Of a DNA stretch of 64,000 nucleotides, positions 1 through 9,492 are shown one piece after another. Both the position numbers and the translations under genes were made by a program. Under the pieces are notes generated by a model. It saw only the letters and a program-made list of their open reading frames with translations, was not told the origin of the DNA and searched no databases. Origin of the DNA: an uncultured Acidobacteriota bacterium. GTDB lineage: Bacteria; Acidobacteriota; UBA6911; RPQK01; JAJDTT01. The DNA is taken from contig CATOST010000033.1 in assembly GCA_951812665.1 (NCBI GenBank), forward strand, positions 124,001 to 188,000, in the 5' to 3' direction. Numbering within the stretch: the stretch's first letter is position 1; each line of letters starts with the position of its first letter.

Positions 1-1
1 C

Positions 2-571
2 GTCGAGCCCATGGCGCCGGAACCTCCCGACACCACCCAGGTCAGCGTGGTGGACTCAGAGGGAAACTGCGTCTCGCTGACCCACTCACTGGGAGTCTCG
101 TCGGGAGTGATCACGCCGGGTCTGGGCTTCATGTACAACAACTCCATGATCAACTTTCACCCTCTCGCCGGGCATCCCAACTCCATCGCCCCGGGCAAGG
201 GGCGAACCACGGGAATGACTCCGACCCTGGTCTACCAGGGAGATCGCCCGGTCGTGGTGATCGGCGCGCCCGGCGCGACTCGAATCATCACTTCCGTCCT
301 CCAGGTTCTGGTCAACATCCTGGATTTCGGGATGAGCGCCAGCGACGCGGTGCTGGCTCCGCGTTTCGACTGCCAGGGAGACCTGATCCGTTGCCAGGCC
401 CGTATCCCCGAATTCGTTTGTGCCGAGGTCCGCAAAGATCACCCCATCGAACGGCTGCCCCTGAGTCACGGGGGGATGGGCCTGGTTCACGCCATTGTCA
501 TCGATCCCGAGACCGGACAACTCTCGGGAGGCGCCGACACCGGCAGCGGCGGGATGGCTCTGCTAACCTGA
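2..571 (+). CDS. ggt: Gamma-glutamyltransferase, C-terminal part (cut by window start)
   Basis: The reading frame is open at the left edge, so only the last ~189 residues are visible. The sequence DTTQVSVVD near nt 29-55 matches the start of the small subunit of gamma-glutamyltranspeptidases, where autoproteolysis exposes the catalytic Thr (the first T of the TT pair). Further family signatures follow: NNSMINFHP, PGKGRTTGMTPTLV and the Gly-rich turn GAPGATRI that helps bind glutamate. The enzyme normally cleaves or transfers gamma-glutamyl groups of glutathione in the periplasm. The stop lies 19 nt before the formate dehydrogenase diaphorase gene, which has a strong AGGAGGG ribosome site, so co-transcription is possible. 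The large subunit cannot be assessed. Confidence 0.88.
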   Translation, partial: VEPMAPEPPDTTQVSVVDSEGNCVSLTHSLGVSSGVITPGLGFMYNNSMINFHPLAGHPNSIAPGKGRTTGMTPTLVYQGDRPVVVIGAPGATRIITSVLQVLVNILDFGMSASDAVLAPRFDCQGDLIRCQARIPEFVCAEVRKDHPIERLPLSHGGMGLVHAIVIDPETGQLSGGADTGSGGMALLT

Positions 572-590
572 GGTCAGGAGGGATTGCTCC

Positions 591-2357
591 ATGAGCCAGA
601 ACCTGATCGCCCTGCAGAACAAGTTTCTGGGTCACGGACAGACCGTCTACGACGAACTCTCGAAGCTCCACGAGCGGCAGGGCTACATCGGCGATCAGGA
701 CATCGACCGTCTGGCCCGTCAACACCACCTGCCTCCCCAGCAGATCCGGGCGACGGCCAAATTCTATGAGGAACTCTCCCACGACCGGCCGGCCGAACGG
801 GTCATCAAGGTCTGCAACGGCGAGGCCTGCCGCGTTGCCGGGTTCGTTTCCTGCGAAGAACAGCTTCTGGAAGCTTGCGGACTCGAAGCTCCCGGGGGCG
901 TCGGCACCAACGGGGTGCGGGTCGAGCACGTCACCTGTCTCGGCTATTGCGGCCTGGGTCCCAACATCATGGTCGACAACGACCCGGTCAGTCTTGCCGG
1001 CGAAGGCGCTCTCGAGTCGGTGCTGGAGTACGCGCGGTCCGGCGCTTCCCATGGACTGAACGAACCCGACAACCCGATCCACATGCCGCAGGGAAGCGAA
1101 CCCTGCATTCTGCTGAGGCGGTTCGACCGGGACGTAGTGCCTCTCCAAGACGCCCGGGATGCCGGAGTCTACCGTTCTCTGGAGAAGGCTCTCGCGTCCA
1201 TGAGTCCGCAGCAGGTGATCGACGAAATCAAGACCAGCCGGTTGCGGGGACGGGGAGGAGCCGGTTTTCCGTCGGGCATCAAGCTGGAAACGGTTTCGCG
1301 CGCCGCTTCGGCCGACGGCCGCAAATTCGTGGTGGTCAACTGTGACGAGGGGGACGCCGGCTCCTACATCGACAAGGAACTGATGGAGCGAGACCCCCAT
1401 ACTCAATTGGAAGGGGCTCTGCTGGCCGCCTATTCCTGCGGTGCCCAGGAGATCATCCTCTACATCCGCTTCGAGTACCCCCGCCTGCTTCGAGTGATGC
1501 GCCAGGCGATTGCCGAGGCCGAAGGAGCGGGCCTGGTGGGACCGAACATTTTGGGAAGCGATTTCTCCTGCCAGGTGCGGATCGTCATGGGTCAGGGGGC
1601 CTACATCTGCGGCGAGGAGACCTCGCTGCTCCGTTCCATCGAAGGGGTTCCGGCCATCGTCAGCTTCAAGCCACCTTTCCCGGCCGAGAAAGGGCTCTAC
1701 GGTTGCCCCACGGCGGTGAACAACGTCGAAACCCTGCACAACCTGCCCTGGATCATCGAACACGGCGGCGAAGCCTTTGCCGCCTACGGCCACGGAAACT
1801 CCCGGGGCACCAAGCTGGTCAGCCTCAACACCCGGGTCCGGCGGCCGGGGCTCTACGAAATCGAATTGGGCGTCACCTTGCGGGATCTGATCTTCCACCG
1901 GGCCGGCGGGATGGTGCCCGGAGAGGTCTTCAAGGCGGTCCAGGTGGGAGGGCCCTTGGGAGGCATCCTGCCCGAGAGCAAGCTGGACACGCCCTTGGCG
2001 TTCGAGACCATGGCCGAAGCCGGCGGCATTCTGGGGCACGCCGGTGTGGTCGTCTATTCCCGACTGGACGATCTGGTGGAGATCGGACGGGCCCTGATGG
2101 CCTTCTGCGCCGTCGAAAGCTGCGGAAAGTGCTTCCCCTGCCGCATCGGCGCCGTGCGGGGCACCGAGTTGTTCGATCAGTTCCTGGACCCGAACGGCAT
2201 CGGAGTGACCGATGACAAGCTGCAGTTGCTCTCGGAACTGTGCGAGACCATGAAGTACGGCAGCCTCTGCGCGCTGGGCGGAATGATCCCCATTCCCATC
2301 GAGAACCTGATGGAATTCTTTCCCGAAGAGATCGACAGGTACCGCAGAGGCGCGTAG
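591..2357 (+). CDS. fdsB: NAD-dependent formate dehydrogenase diaphorase subunit, NuoE-NuoF fusion
   Basis: The 588-residue protein joins two complex-I modules. Residues 1-~155 are a full NuoE/FdsG-like unit: a helical bundle, then a thioredoxin-like [2Fe-2S] domain with Cys75, Cys80, Cys116 and Cys120 (CNGEAC, CLGYC). Residues ~180-588 are NuoF-like: the FMN/NADH glycine-rich loop RGRGGAGFPSG near 220, then the [4Fe-4S] ligands Cys511, Cys514, Cys517 and Cys560 (ESCGKCFPC, GSLCALGG). It should pass electrons from the catalytic subunit to NAD+. The molybdenum subunit follows 53 nt downstream on the same strand, and no separate NuoE-type gene is seen. A complex-I or hydrogenase role is less likely because the partner has a formate dehydrogenase active site. 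Start ATG is preceded by AGGAGGG. Confidence 0.9.
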   Translation: MSQNLIALQNKFLGHGQTVYDELSKLHERQGYIGDQDIDRLARQHHLPPQQIRATAKFYEELSHDRPAERVIKVCNGEACRVAGFVSCEEQLLEACGLEAPGGVGTNGVRVEHVTCLGYCGLGPNIMVDNDPVSLAGEGALESVLEYARSGASHGLNEPDNPIHMPQGSEPCILLRRFDRDVVPLQDARDAGVYRSLEKALASMSPQQVIDEIKTSRLRGRGGAGFPSGIKLETVSRAASADGRKFVVVNCDEGDAGSYIDKELMERDPHTQLEGALLAAYSCGAQEIILYIRFEYPRLLRVMRQAIAEAEGAGLVGPNILGSDFSCQVRIVMGQGAYICGEETSLLRSIEGVPAIVSFKPPFPAEKGLYGCPTAVNNVETLHNLPWIIEHGGEAFAAYGHGNSRGTKLVSLNTRVRRPGLYEIELGVTLRDLIFHRAGGMVPGEVFKAVQVGGPLGGILPESKLDTPLAFETMAEAGGILGHAGVVVYSRLDDLVEIGRALMAFCAVESCGKCFPCRIGAVRGTELFDQFLDPNGIGVTDDKLQLLSELCETMKYGSLCALGGMIPIPIENLMEFFPEEIDRYRRGA

Positions 2358-2410
2358 GCGTTATCCATTAAAACGTAGTAGACTGGCGGGTACCGCATAG
2401 GAATTCACTT

Positions 2411-5230
2411 ATGAGCCAACAGAATGGGCACGTAGCCGCGACCATTGATGGACAATCCGTTTCCGTCCTTCGCGGAGCGACCATTCTGGAGGCCATGAAG
2501 CCGATTGGGCGCACCGTTCCCACGCTCTGCTACTCCGATCGAATGGAACCGTTCGGCGCCTGCCGGACCTGCTTGGTGGAGCAGGTGGGAGGCAAACCGG
2601 TCGCTTCGTGCCACACCCAGGTTCGGGAGGGCGGCGTCTACACCACCCGATCCCCCCTGCTGACCCGCCTGCGGCGCAACATCACCGAGTTGATCGTCTC
2701 GGACCATCCTCTGGAATGCCTGGACTGCACGGCCAACGGGCGTTGCGAGCTCCAGTCGCTGGCCCAGGACGTGGGTCTGCGCACTCCTCGCTACGACAGT
2801 CCGCGCACCCACAAACCGCCCATGGACAACACCCATCCCTTCATCAAGCTGGAGATGGACAAGTGCATCGGCTGCGCCCGGTGCGTGCGGGCGTGCGACG
2901 AGATCCAAGGTTCCTTCATCCTGGGAATGTCCGGCCGGGGATATGACGTCCAGGTCATTGCGGGCAACGACACCGGGTTCGAGGAGGCGGACTGCGTCAG
3001 CTGCGGCCAGTGCGTCTACGAGTGCCCCGTGGCCGCCCTGGAGGAGACCCAGACCCGGGCCTATGGGCTCCCTGACGAGACCGTCACCACCACCTGCAGC
3101 TACTGCGGGGTCGGCTGTTCCTTGAACGTGAACATGAAGGACGGGGAGATCGTCAACATCGAGCCCAATCCGGAGGGGAGCGCGAATCTGGGCCACACCT
3201 GCGTCAAGGGCCGGTTCGCCCATCAGTTCGGCAAGAGCAAGGATCGGCTGCGAGTTCCCCTGATCAAGGATGGTGAGGGCAACTTCCGCGAGGCGTCCTG
3301 GGACGAGGCCTTCGACCTGATCGCCCGCAACCTGTTGCAGGTCCGGGAACGGTACGGCCCGGAAGGCTTCGCCTTCATCAGTTCGTCCCGTTGCACCAAC
3401 GAAGAGAATTTCCTGACCCAGAAGTTCACCCGCACCATCATGCGGACCAACTCCATCGACAATTGTTCGCGGGTCTGCCACTCCCCCTCGGCATTCGCTC
3501 TGGGCGCTGCATTGGGGACAGGAGCCGGAACCAACAGTTTTCAGGACGTGGAAGAGTCGAAGCTGCTCATGATCGTGGGCGCCAATCCCACCGAGGCTCA
3601 CCCGGTCTTCGGCGCCCGCATGAAGCAGGCCGTCCTCAAGGGCTGCCAGCTCATCGTACTGGATCCCCGGAACACGGAACTGGCCCGGTGGGCGGACCTC
3701 CACCTGGCTCTGAAACCTGGTTCAAACGTCGCCGTCATCAACGCCATGCAGCATGTTCTCCTGACGGAGAGGCTCATCGACCAGAACTTCATCGACCGAT
3801 ACAGTGAAGGCTTCGAGGAACTCAAGGGCGAGTTGGCGTCCTGCACCCCGGGGTGGGCCGGTGAGATCAGCGGGGTGGAACCCGATCTGATCCGGCAGGC
3901 GGCCCGGATGTATGCGGGCAGCGGCGCCAGCCAGATCCTCTGGGGTCTGGGAGTGACCGAAGCCGGACACGGGTCCAATGCCGTCTTCGGCATGATCAAC
4001 ATGGCGGTCATGACCGGAAACATCGGCCGGCCGGGCACCGGAACCTGTCCCATCCGGGGACAGAACAACGTCCAGGGCGCGTCCGATATGGGTGCGCTGC
4101 CCAACGTCTTCAGCGACTACCGCCAGACCACGGATCCCCAGGCTCGGGCCGAGCACGAAGAGGTCTGGGGATGTCCTGTACCGGACAACACGGGCCTGCG
4201 TATTCCCGACATGTTCGACGCGGCGCACGAGGGAACTCTCAAAGCCATGTACGTCCTGGCCGAAGACATCGCCCAGTCGGACCCGGATACGGCCCATGTG
4301 GTGGGGGCTCTGGAAAAGCTGGATTTCCTGGTGGTCCAGGACATCTTCATGTGTGAGACGGCGAAGTACGCCGACGTCGTGCTGCCCGGCTCCACCTTCC
4401 TTGAAAAGAACGGCACCTTCACCAACTCCGACCGCCGGGTCCAGCGCGTCCGCGAAGTGGCGGCGCCTCCCGGCGAACTCATGGCCGACGGAGACGTGGT
4501 CAACACGGTGGCCCGCCGCATGGGTTTCGACCTCGGTTTCGACGACGGCCCCGGAACCCCTATCGATCCCAGCCGGATCATGGACGAGATCGCCCGGCTC
4601 ACTCCCAAGTGGGGCGGCGTCCGTTACGACCGGCTCGAGAAGGAGGGCTTTCTCCAGTGGCCCTGCTACGACGAGCACCACCCGGGCACTCCCATCGTCC
4701 ACGAGGGCGGCGACTTCCTGCGCGGCAAGGCGCAGTTGACGGTCACGCCGTGGCAGGAACCGGGTGAGCTGCCCAGCGACGAGTTCCCCTTCTACCTGAC
4801 CACCGGCCGGATGCTCTTCCACTACAACGTGGGCACGCAGACCCGCCGCACCGCCGTGAGCAAGCTGGACAGGGCTCGCGAAGAGACGGTGCGTATCCAT
4901 CCCCGCGATGCCCGCTCCCTGGGCATCCGGGAAGGCGAGATGGTGGACGTCATCTCCCGGCGGGGGCGGGTTCGGGTCAAGGCCGAGATCACCAAGGCCA
5001 GCAACGTGGGCACCGTCTTCATGACCTTCCACTATCCCGAGACCCGAACCAACATCCTGGTGGGAGACGCCAAGGACGAGTTCACCGGTTGTCCCGAATA
5101 CAAGGTCAGCGCGGTTCGGCTGGAGAAGGTGGCCATCGGGATCGAAGAGAGCTTCGCCCTGCCCGATGTGACCATCGAAGGTGAGCCGGTGCCGGTGGAC
5201 CACCGGGAGTTGGCCCTGGCTAAAGCCTGA
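2411..5230 (+). CDS. fdsA: Formate dehydrogenase catalytic alpha subunit (molybdopterin, Cys-type)
   Basis: This 939-residue cytoplasmic molybdoenzyme should oxidise formate to CO2 (or run in reverse). Domains in order: N-terminal NuoG-like [2Fe-2S] domain (Cys40, 51, 54, 66); His/Cys-type cluster region (~90-130); two ferredoxin [4Fe-4S] clusters (Cys152/155/158/162 and 195/198/201/205); molybdopterin domain with its own cluster (Cys229, 232, 236 and ~265). The active-site motif NCSRVCHSPS places the metal ligand at Cys356, codon TGC at 3476-3478, followed by the conserved His. It is therefore a cysteine, not selenocysteine, enzyme. The C-terminal molydopterin-dinucleotide-binding domain (TTGRMLFHYN) is complete. 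The length and layout match FdsA of NAD+-dependent soluble enzymes. No fdhD chaperone gene lies in the window. Confidence 0.92.
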   Translation: MSQQNGHVAATIDGQSVSVLRGATILEAMKPIGRTVPTLCYSDRMEPFGACRTCLVEQVGGKPVASCHTQVREGGVYTTRSPLLTRLRRNITELIVSDHPLECLDCTANGRCELQSLAQDVGLRTPRYDSPRTHKPPMDNTHPFIKLEMDKCIGCARCVRACDEIQGSFILGMSGRGYDVQVIAGNDTGFEEADCVSCGQCVYECPVAALEETQTRAYGLPDETVTTTCSYCGVGCSLNVNMKDGEIVNIEPNPEGSANLGHTCVKGRFAHQFGKSKDRLRVPLIKDGEGNFREASWDEAFDLIARNLLQVRERYGPEGFAFISSSRCTNEENFLTQKFTRTIMRTNSIDNCSRVCHSPSAFALGAALGTGAGTNSFQDVEESKLLMIVGANPTEAHPVFGARMKQAVLKGCQLIVLDPRNTELARWADLHLALKPGSNVAVINAMQHVLLTERLIDQNFIDRYSEGFEELKGELASCTPGWAGEISGVEPDLIRQAARMYAGSGASQILWGLGVTEAGHGSNAVFGMINMAVMTGNIGRPGTGTCPIRGQNNVQGASDMGALPNVFSDYRQTTDPQARAEHEEVWGCPVPDNTGLRIPDMFDAAHEGTLKAMYVLAEDIAQSDPDTAHVVGALEKLDFLVVQDIFMCETAKYADVVLPGSTFLEKNGTFTNSDRRVQRVREVAAPPGELMADGDVVNTVARRMGFDLGFDDGPGTPIDPSRIMDEIARLTPKWGGVRYDRLEKEGFLQWPCYDEHHPGTPIVHEGGDFLRGKAQLTVTPWQEPGELPSDEFPFYLTTGRMLFHYNVGTQTRRTAVSKLDRAREETVRIHPRDARSLGIREGEMVDVISRRGRVRVKAEITKASNVGTVFMTFHYPETRTNILVGDAKDEFTGCPEYKVSAVRLEKVAIGIEESFALPDVTIEGEPVPVDHRELALAKA

Positions 5231-5245
5231 TCGCCGGATTCGGTC

Positions 5246-6307
5246 TCAATCCCCGTTCCAATTCGCGGAATCCAGCCCGAAATATTTCATCTGCCGGCGG
5301 ATCTGGTCCCAGGTCTGGTCGTCCACCTCGATGCCTTCCGACTCCCGTTTCCGGGCTGTCCGGAATTCCGGCTCGCCGGGGAGCAGGATCTCCTGGAAAC
5401 CGGGAGCCAGACGGCTGGTTCGGATGTGGGCGATCATGGCATCCAGTTCGTCGTAGTAGGTTTCCAGTTCGGTGAAGTGCTCGATATGGTAGACGGTCAG
5501 GAGCACTCCATTGCTGACGAACTTGGGGGCGCCGGCCGCGCAGCCCTCCCCGCCCACGGCTCCTCCCATGACCTCCACCATCATGGACAGTCCGTAGCCC
5601 TTGTGAGCCACCACCCCGCCCAGAGGGAGGAGAGCCCCGGGAGGATCGGATTTCACCTGCCGCGGGTCGCTGGTGGGCCTGCCCTGGGAGTCGACGGCCC
5701 AACCCACCGGAATGGATTCGCCGCGGTTGATGGCCACGCGGACCTTCCCTTCGGCTACGACCGAGGTGGTCATGTCCAACAACAGCGGTTCGTGGCCGCG
5801 GCGGGGCGCGGCGAAGGCCAGGGGATTGGTGGACAGCCGGCCTATCCGGCCCCCGAAGGGGATCACCTGCGCGCCCAGATGTCCCGCGTTGGCGAAGAGT
5901 TGGGCCATGAATCCGGCCCGGGCGGCTATCAACGGATAGGCCCCCACCCGGCCGATATGGCTGGTGTTGCGCAGGGTCACGGTCGCCACACCGTGGACTC
6001 GCGCCTTCTCCATGGCCAGACGAGTCGCGAAGGCGGCGCCCACCTGCCCCAGGGCGCCTCCTCCGTTCACTACAGCCGAGCTGGGACGTTCCTGGACGAT
6101 CCTGGGCCGGGCGCCGGGGTTGAAGCGGCCGTCACGAATCCCTTGGGCGTACTCGTAGAACCGGATGGCGCCATGGGAATCGTGGCCGAAGAGGCTCGAC
6201 TCCACCAGGTGGTCCACGACGGCCTGGGCATCCTCCGGACGGCAACCCGCGGCCTGAAAGAGCTGATAGCCGACTTCCCTCAGGGCTTGGGGGAGAACCT
6301 GGGCAAA
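5246..6307 (-). pseudogene. Ldh-family (malate/L-lactate/ureidoglycolate) oxidoreductase with no visible start codon
   Basis: This is an NAD(P)-dependent dehydrogenase of the Ldh_2 (MDH2/YlbC) family, paralogous to the gene just upstream. Matching stretches include HLVESSLFGHDSHG, NTSHIGRVGAYPL, LLDMTTSVVAEGKV and a C-terminal LLPGEPE. The conserved frame continues upstream of the first conventional start (GTG at 6217) through REVGYQLFQAAGC, which aligns with the paralog's N-terminus. At the position of the paralog's ATG there is TTT (6305-6307), with an AAGGAG ribosome site six bases before it. Either the start codon has mutated, a rare CTG (6281-6283) is used, or the consensus is wrong. Without the first ~30 residues the fold would lose its N-terminal helix. 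The gene converges with the formate dehydrogenase gene. Confidence 0.75.
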
Positions 6308-6342
6308 GGAGTACTCCTTTCCTGCGCCGTATCCGTCGTTCT

Positions 6343-7398
6343 CTAACCGGCCGCCGGCAGGGGCAAGCCGAGACGTTCCATGTCAGCCCCGATGAGGGAC
6401 CAGGTCTTGGCGTCGATGTCGATTCCATTTATTTCCCTCTGTTGAGCCGATCGCAGCTCAGGCTCCCCTGGAAGCAGGATCCCGTGAAACCCCGGGGCGG
6501 GCGGGCTGGACCGGACGTACCGGATCAACGCCTCCACCTCCTGGTAGTAGTCCTCCAGGTCGATGAAGTGATCGATCCGATGGACCACCAGGAGCATGCC
6601 GTTGCTGACCATCTCCGATTCACCGACGCAACATCCCTGGCCGCTCAGGGTTCCCGCCAAGAGCTCCACCATGAGGCTCATCCCGTATCCCTTGTGGGCT
6701 GCGATTCCGCCCAGGGGGAGGATCGCGCCTCTCGGTTGGGCCCTGAAACTGTCGGGATCGGTGGTGGGGCGTCCCTGGTGATCGATGAGCCATCCTTCCG
6801 GCACCCGTTTCCCGGCGTAGGATGCGACTCGGACCTTGCCTTCCGCGGCCACTGACGTGGTCATGTCCAGAAAGATGGGCTCCGTGTCGCGCCGGGGGGC
6901 CGCGAAAGCCAGGGGATCGGTGGTAAGACGCGCGTCGATGCCACCGAAAGGAGCAATCTGGTTCCCGAAGCGGCCGCCGTTGACGAAGGCCTGGCCGATC
7001 ATTCCGCCGCGGGCCACCATCAACGGGTAGGCACCGACCCGGCCCACGTGGCTCGTGTTGCGCAGCGAGACCGCGGCCACTCCATGCTGGGAGGCCTTGT
7101 CCATGGCCAGCCGGGTGGCGAAGGCGGCGCCGACCTGACCCAGTGCGCCGGCGGCGTCCACCACCGCGCAGGAGGGATGGTCCCGGACCACTCTGGGTTG
7201 GGCCTTGGCCTGGAAACGCCCCTTCCGGATGGCGTCCATATATTCCGGGTAGCGGATGACCCCGTGGGAATCGTGTCCGAAGAGGTTCGATTCCACCAGA
7301 TGATGGGTGACGACCCGGGCATCCTCCGGATCACAGCCGGCGGCCTCGAAAAGCTGGTGCCCGATCCGGCGCAAGGTTTCAGCTTGGACAATGGGCAT
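6343..7398 (-). CDS. Ldh-family NAD(P)-dependent 2-hydroxyacid-type dehydrogenase
   Basis: The 351-residue protein belongs to the Ldh_2 family, which includes malate, L-lactate, ureidoglycolate and 2,3-diketogulonate dehydrogenases; the substrate cannot be read from sequence. Diagnostic stretches are HHLVESNLFGHDSHGVIRY near residues 31-49 (with the conserved catalytic His), NTSHVGRVGAYPL, the cofactor segment LDMTTSVAAEGKV, the LPLGGIAAHKGYGMSLMVE segment and LLPGEPE near the C-terminus. The length is normal. It is the upstream member of a tandem duplicate on the minus strand; about 36 nt separates its stop from the expected start of the downstream copy, so they form one operon. Cytoplasmic, no signal peptide. 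Confidence 0.9.
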   Translation of the reverse strand: MPIVQAETLRRIGHQLFEAAGCDPEDARVVTHHLVESNLFGHDSHGVIRYPEYMDAIRKGRFQAKAQPRVVRDHPSCAVVDAAGALGQVGAAFATRLAMDKASQHGVAAVSLRNTSHVGRVGAYPLMVARGGMIGQAFVNGGRFGNQIAPFGGIDARLTTDPLAFAAPRRDTEPIFLDMTTSVAAEGKVRVASYAGKRVPEGWLIDHQGRPTTDPDSFRAQPRGAILPLGGIAAHKGYGMSLMVELLAGTLSGQGCCVGESEMVSNGMLLVVHRIDHFIDLEDYYQEVEALIRYVRSSPPAPGFHGILLPGEPELRSAQQREINGIDIDAKTWSLIGADMERLGLPLPAAG

Positions 7399-7554
7399 GA
7401 CGGCAGTCTCTCCCGCGGCGGATTGTAAAGGATGGGGTCCCCGCTGTCAGCCGCGGACCCGGCGAGAATCGGCGGGAGATTGCCAGACCCGGCTTCGCGT
7501 TGGCAAAATGGAGTCCGCCAATGCCTTGGAGACGGTCATGGAAAGGTTGGAGCA

Positions 7555-8426
7555 ATGGACACCTCCTTCACCAATAGTCGGGAAAGCCTGGAGCGGGCGA
7601 ACCGGGTCCCGGAGAGCCATTGGCACGGGCTGACCCGTGCCCAGAAGTTTCGTTCCCTCGAGTTGGAGGGTTTCGTCGTCATTCCGGATCTCCTGAGCGA
7701 GGAACTGGTGGAGGAGATCCGCGAGGAGACCTCCAGAGTCCCCACCACCGCGGTCGATTACAGCGAGCATCAGCGATACTTTTCCGATGTGCAGTGGACC
7801 GACTCACCCCACGCCACCTCGGTCATTGCTCTGCCGGCCACGGTGGAGTTCCTGGAAGAGCTCCTTGGCGACGAGCTGATCTGCACCTCGTGCACGTACG
7901 CCGAATCCAGGCCGGGCCACCCGGGAATCTCCTTTCACACCGATGCCCAGCCCTACGGGAACAAGACGTCCGGAGTCCTGACCAGCTCCCCCTGCCTGGT
8001 CCGAGTCCTCTACTACCTGGATGACCTGACTCCGGAGTGCTCCCCCTTCAAGGTGATTCCACGCTCCCATGTGTCGTTGCACAGCGACGCCAACCCGTAC
8101 AACCGCTACCTTCGCCACGACGATGAGTTGATGGTGACCTGCCGCGCCGGCTCGGCGGTAATCATCAACCAGAAGGTGTTTCACGGCAATTTTCCCAACT
8201 ACAGCGACCGGCTCCGCCGCATGCTGGCCATCGCCTACCGGCCCACTTGGCGGGGTCCCATAGACGACGTTCGGAGCGCGACCCGGCGAAGGTGGCCGGT
8301 CTACCTCCGGCCGTCCGAAAATATTTCAGGAGTCTCAACACGCGGAACATCGATTTCGATCTGCCGAACCGCCCGGACAACATGGCGAAGCATGCCGCGG
8401 GCATTTCGCCTGGGCGCTGGGGCTGA
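7555..8426 (+). pseudogene. Phytanoyl-CoA dioxygenase (PhyH) family protein, copy 1, one frameshift
   Basis: The product is a Fe(II)/2-oxoglutarate-dependent oxygenase of the PhyH family. The metal triad is visible: His128-x-Asp130 (FHTDAQPYG) and the distal His210 (KVFHGNF), with a downstream Arg for 2-oxoglutarate. ATG at 7555 is chosen because copy 2 starts identically (MDTS.TNSRE.LERANRV). Near 8271 one base is missing relative to copy 2 (gttcgg versus gttccgg), after which the conserved tail KVAGLPPAV and [14 protein letters not shown] continues in another frame to TGA at 8424-8426. The span is 872 nt; adding the lost base gives exactly 291 codons. Unrepaired, the protein still has its catalytic core but a scrambled tail to 8499. 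Confidence 0.8.
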
Positions 8427-8538
8427 TTCGGGTGATGAGGGGATGGAACGCCGCGATTCCTCGTCTGGATTCAGGCGGACCTGGCCCCGGACGGAGTAGA
8501 CTCAGACCAGGAAAAACAAAGGGAGGATAGTTAGAGAA

Positions 8539-9407
8539 ATGGATACTTCTTGCACCAACAGTCGAGAAAACCTGGAGCGGGCGAACCGGGTCCGGAAAGC
8601 CATTGGCACGGTCTGACCCGCGCCCAGCAGTTTCGTTCCCTCGAGTTGGAGGGTTTCGTCGTCATTCCGGATCTGCTGAGCGAGGAACTGATGAGGAGAT
8701 CCGGGAGGAAACCTCCAGGGTGCCCACCACGGCAGTCGATTACAGCCCCCATCAGCGGGGTTGTCCCGATCTCCAGTGGACCGACTCGCCCCGAGCCACG
8801 TCGGTGATCGCCCTGCCGGCCACGGTGGAGTTCGTGGAAGAGCTCTTCGGGGACGAGTTGATCTGCACCTCCTGCCAATATGCCGAGTCCAGGCCCGGCC
8901 ACCCGGGAATCGCCATTCACACCGATTCGCAGCCCTACGGTTCCAAGATCTTCGGAGTCCAGGCCAGTTCGCCCTGCCTGGTCCGCGTCCTCTACTACCT
9001 GGACGACCTGACCCCGGAGTGCTCCCCCTTCAAGGTGATTCCACGCTCTCACCTGTCGCTGCACCGCGACGCCAATCCCTACAACCGCTACCTTGCCCAC
9101 CATGATGAAGTGATGGTGACTTGCCGCGCCGGCTCGGCGGTGCTCATCAACCAGAAAGTGTTTCACGCCAACTACCCCAACTACAGCGACCGGGTTCGCC
9201 GCATGCTGGCCATCGCCTACCGGCCCACCTGGCCGGTCCCATAGACGACGTTCCGGAGCGGGATCCGGAAAAGGTGGCCGGTCTACCTCCGGCCGTCCAA
9301 AAATATTTCAGGAGCCTCAACACGAGGAACATCGATTTCGATCTGCCGACCGCCCCGACAACATGGCGACGCATGCCAAGGGCATCTCGCCCGGCCGCTG
9401 GAGCTGA
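8539..9407 (+). pseudogene. Phytanoyl-CoA dioxygenase (PhyH) family protein, copy 2, four frameshifts
   Basis: This is a tandem duplicate of the preceding PhyH gene, clearly homologous throughout. Comparison base by base shows four single-base losses: near 8592 (three C reduced to two), 8692, 9232 and 9349. Between them the protein sequence stays well conserved, including HTDSQPYG, LYYLDDLTPECSPFKV and [13 protein letters not shown]. The span is 869 nt; adding four bases gives 873 nt, the same 291 codons as repaired copy 1. The gene is either a recent pseudogene or intact with consensus errors. In the literal sequence no full product can be made; the longest piece covers 8603-9244 and keeps the iron-binding residues. 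Confidence 0.78.
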
Positions 9408-9492
9408 TTCGGGATACCAGAGGACGGGCCGCCGCCTTTCGCCATCCGGAGGGGAGCGGACCTTTCTCCAAAAAAGGAGAAGGACTCAGACC

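Noticed and set aside
498-2039. Long open frame opposite the formate dehydrogenase diaphorase gene
   Set aside because: It is fully antisense to a well-supported gene and has no recognisable motifs; GC-rich codon use produces such shadows.
3476-3478. Possible selenocysteine in formate dehydrogenase
   Set aside because: The codon at the metal ligand is TGC, not TGA, and the reading frame needs no recoding.
3722-5203. Long antisense frame within the formate dehydrogenase alpha gene
   Set aside because: Low-complexity His/Asp/Gly-rich text without family resemblance; the plus-strand gene has all cluster and active-site residues.
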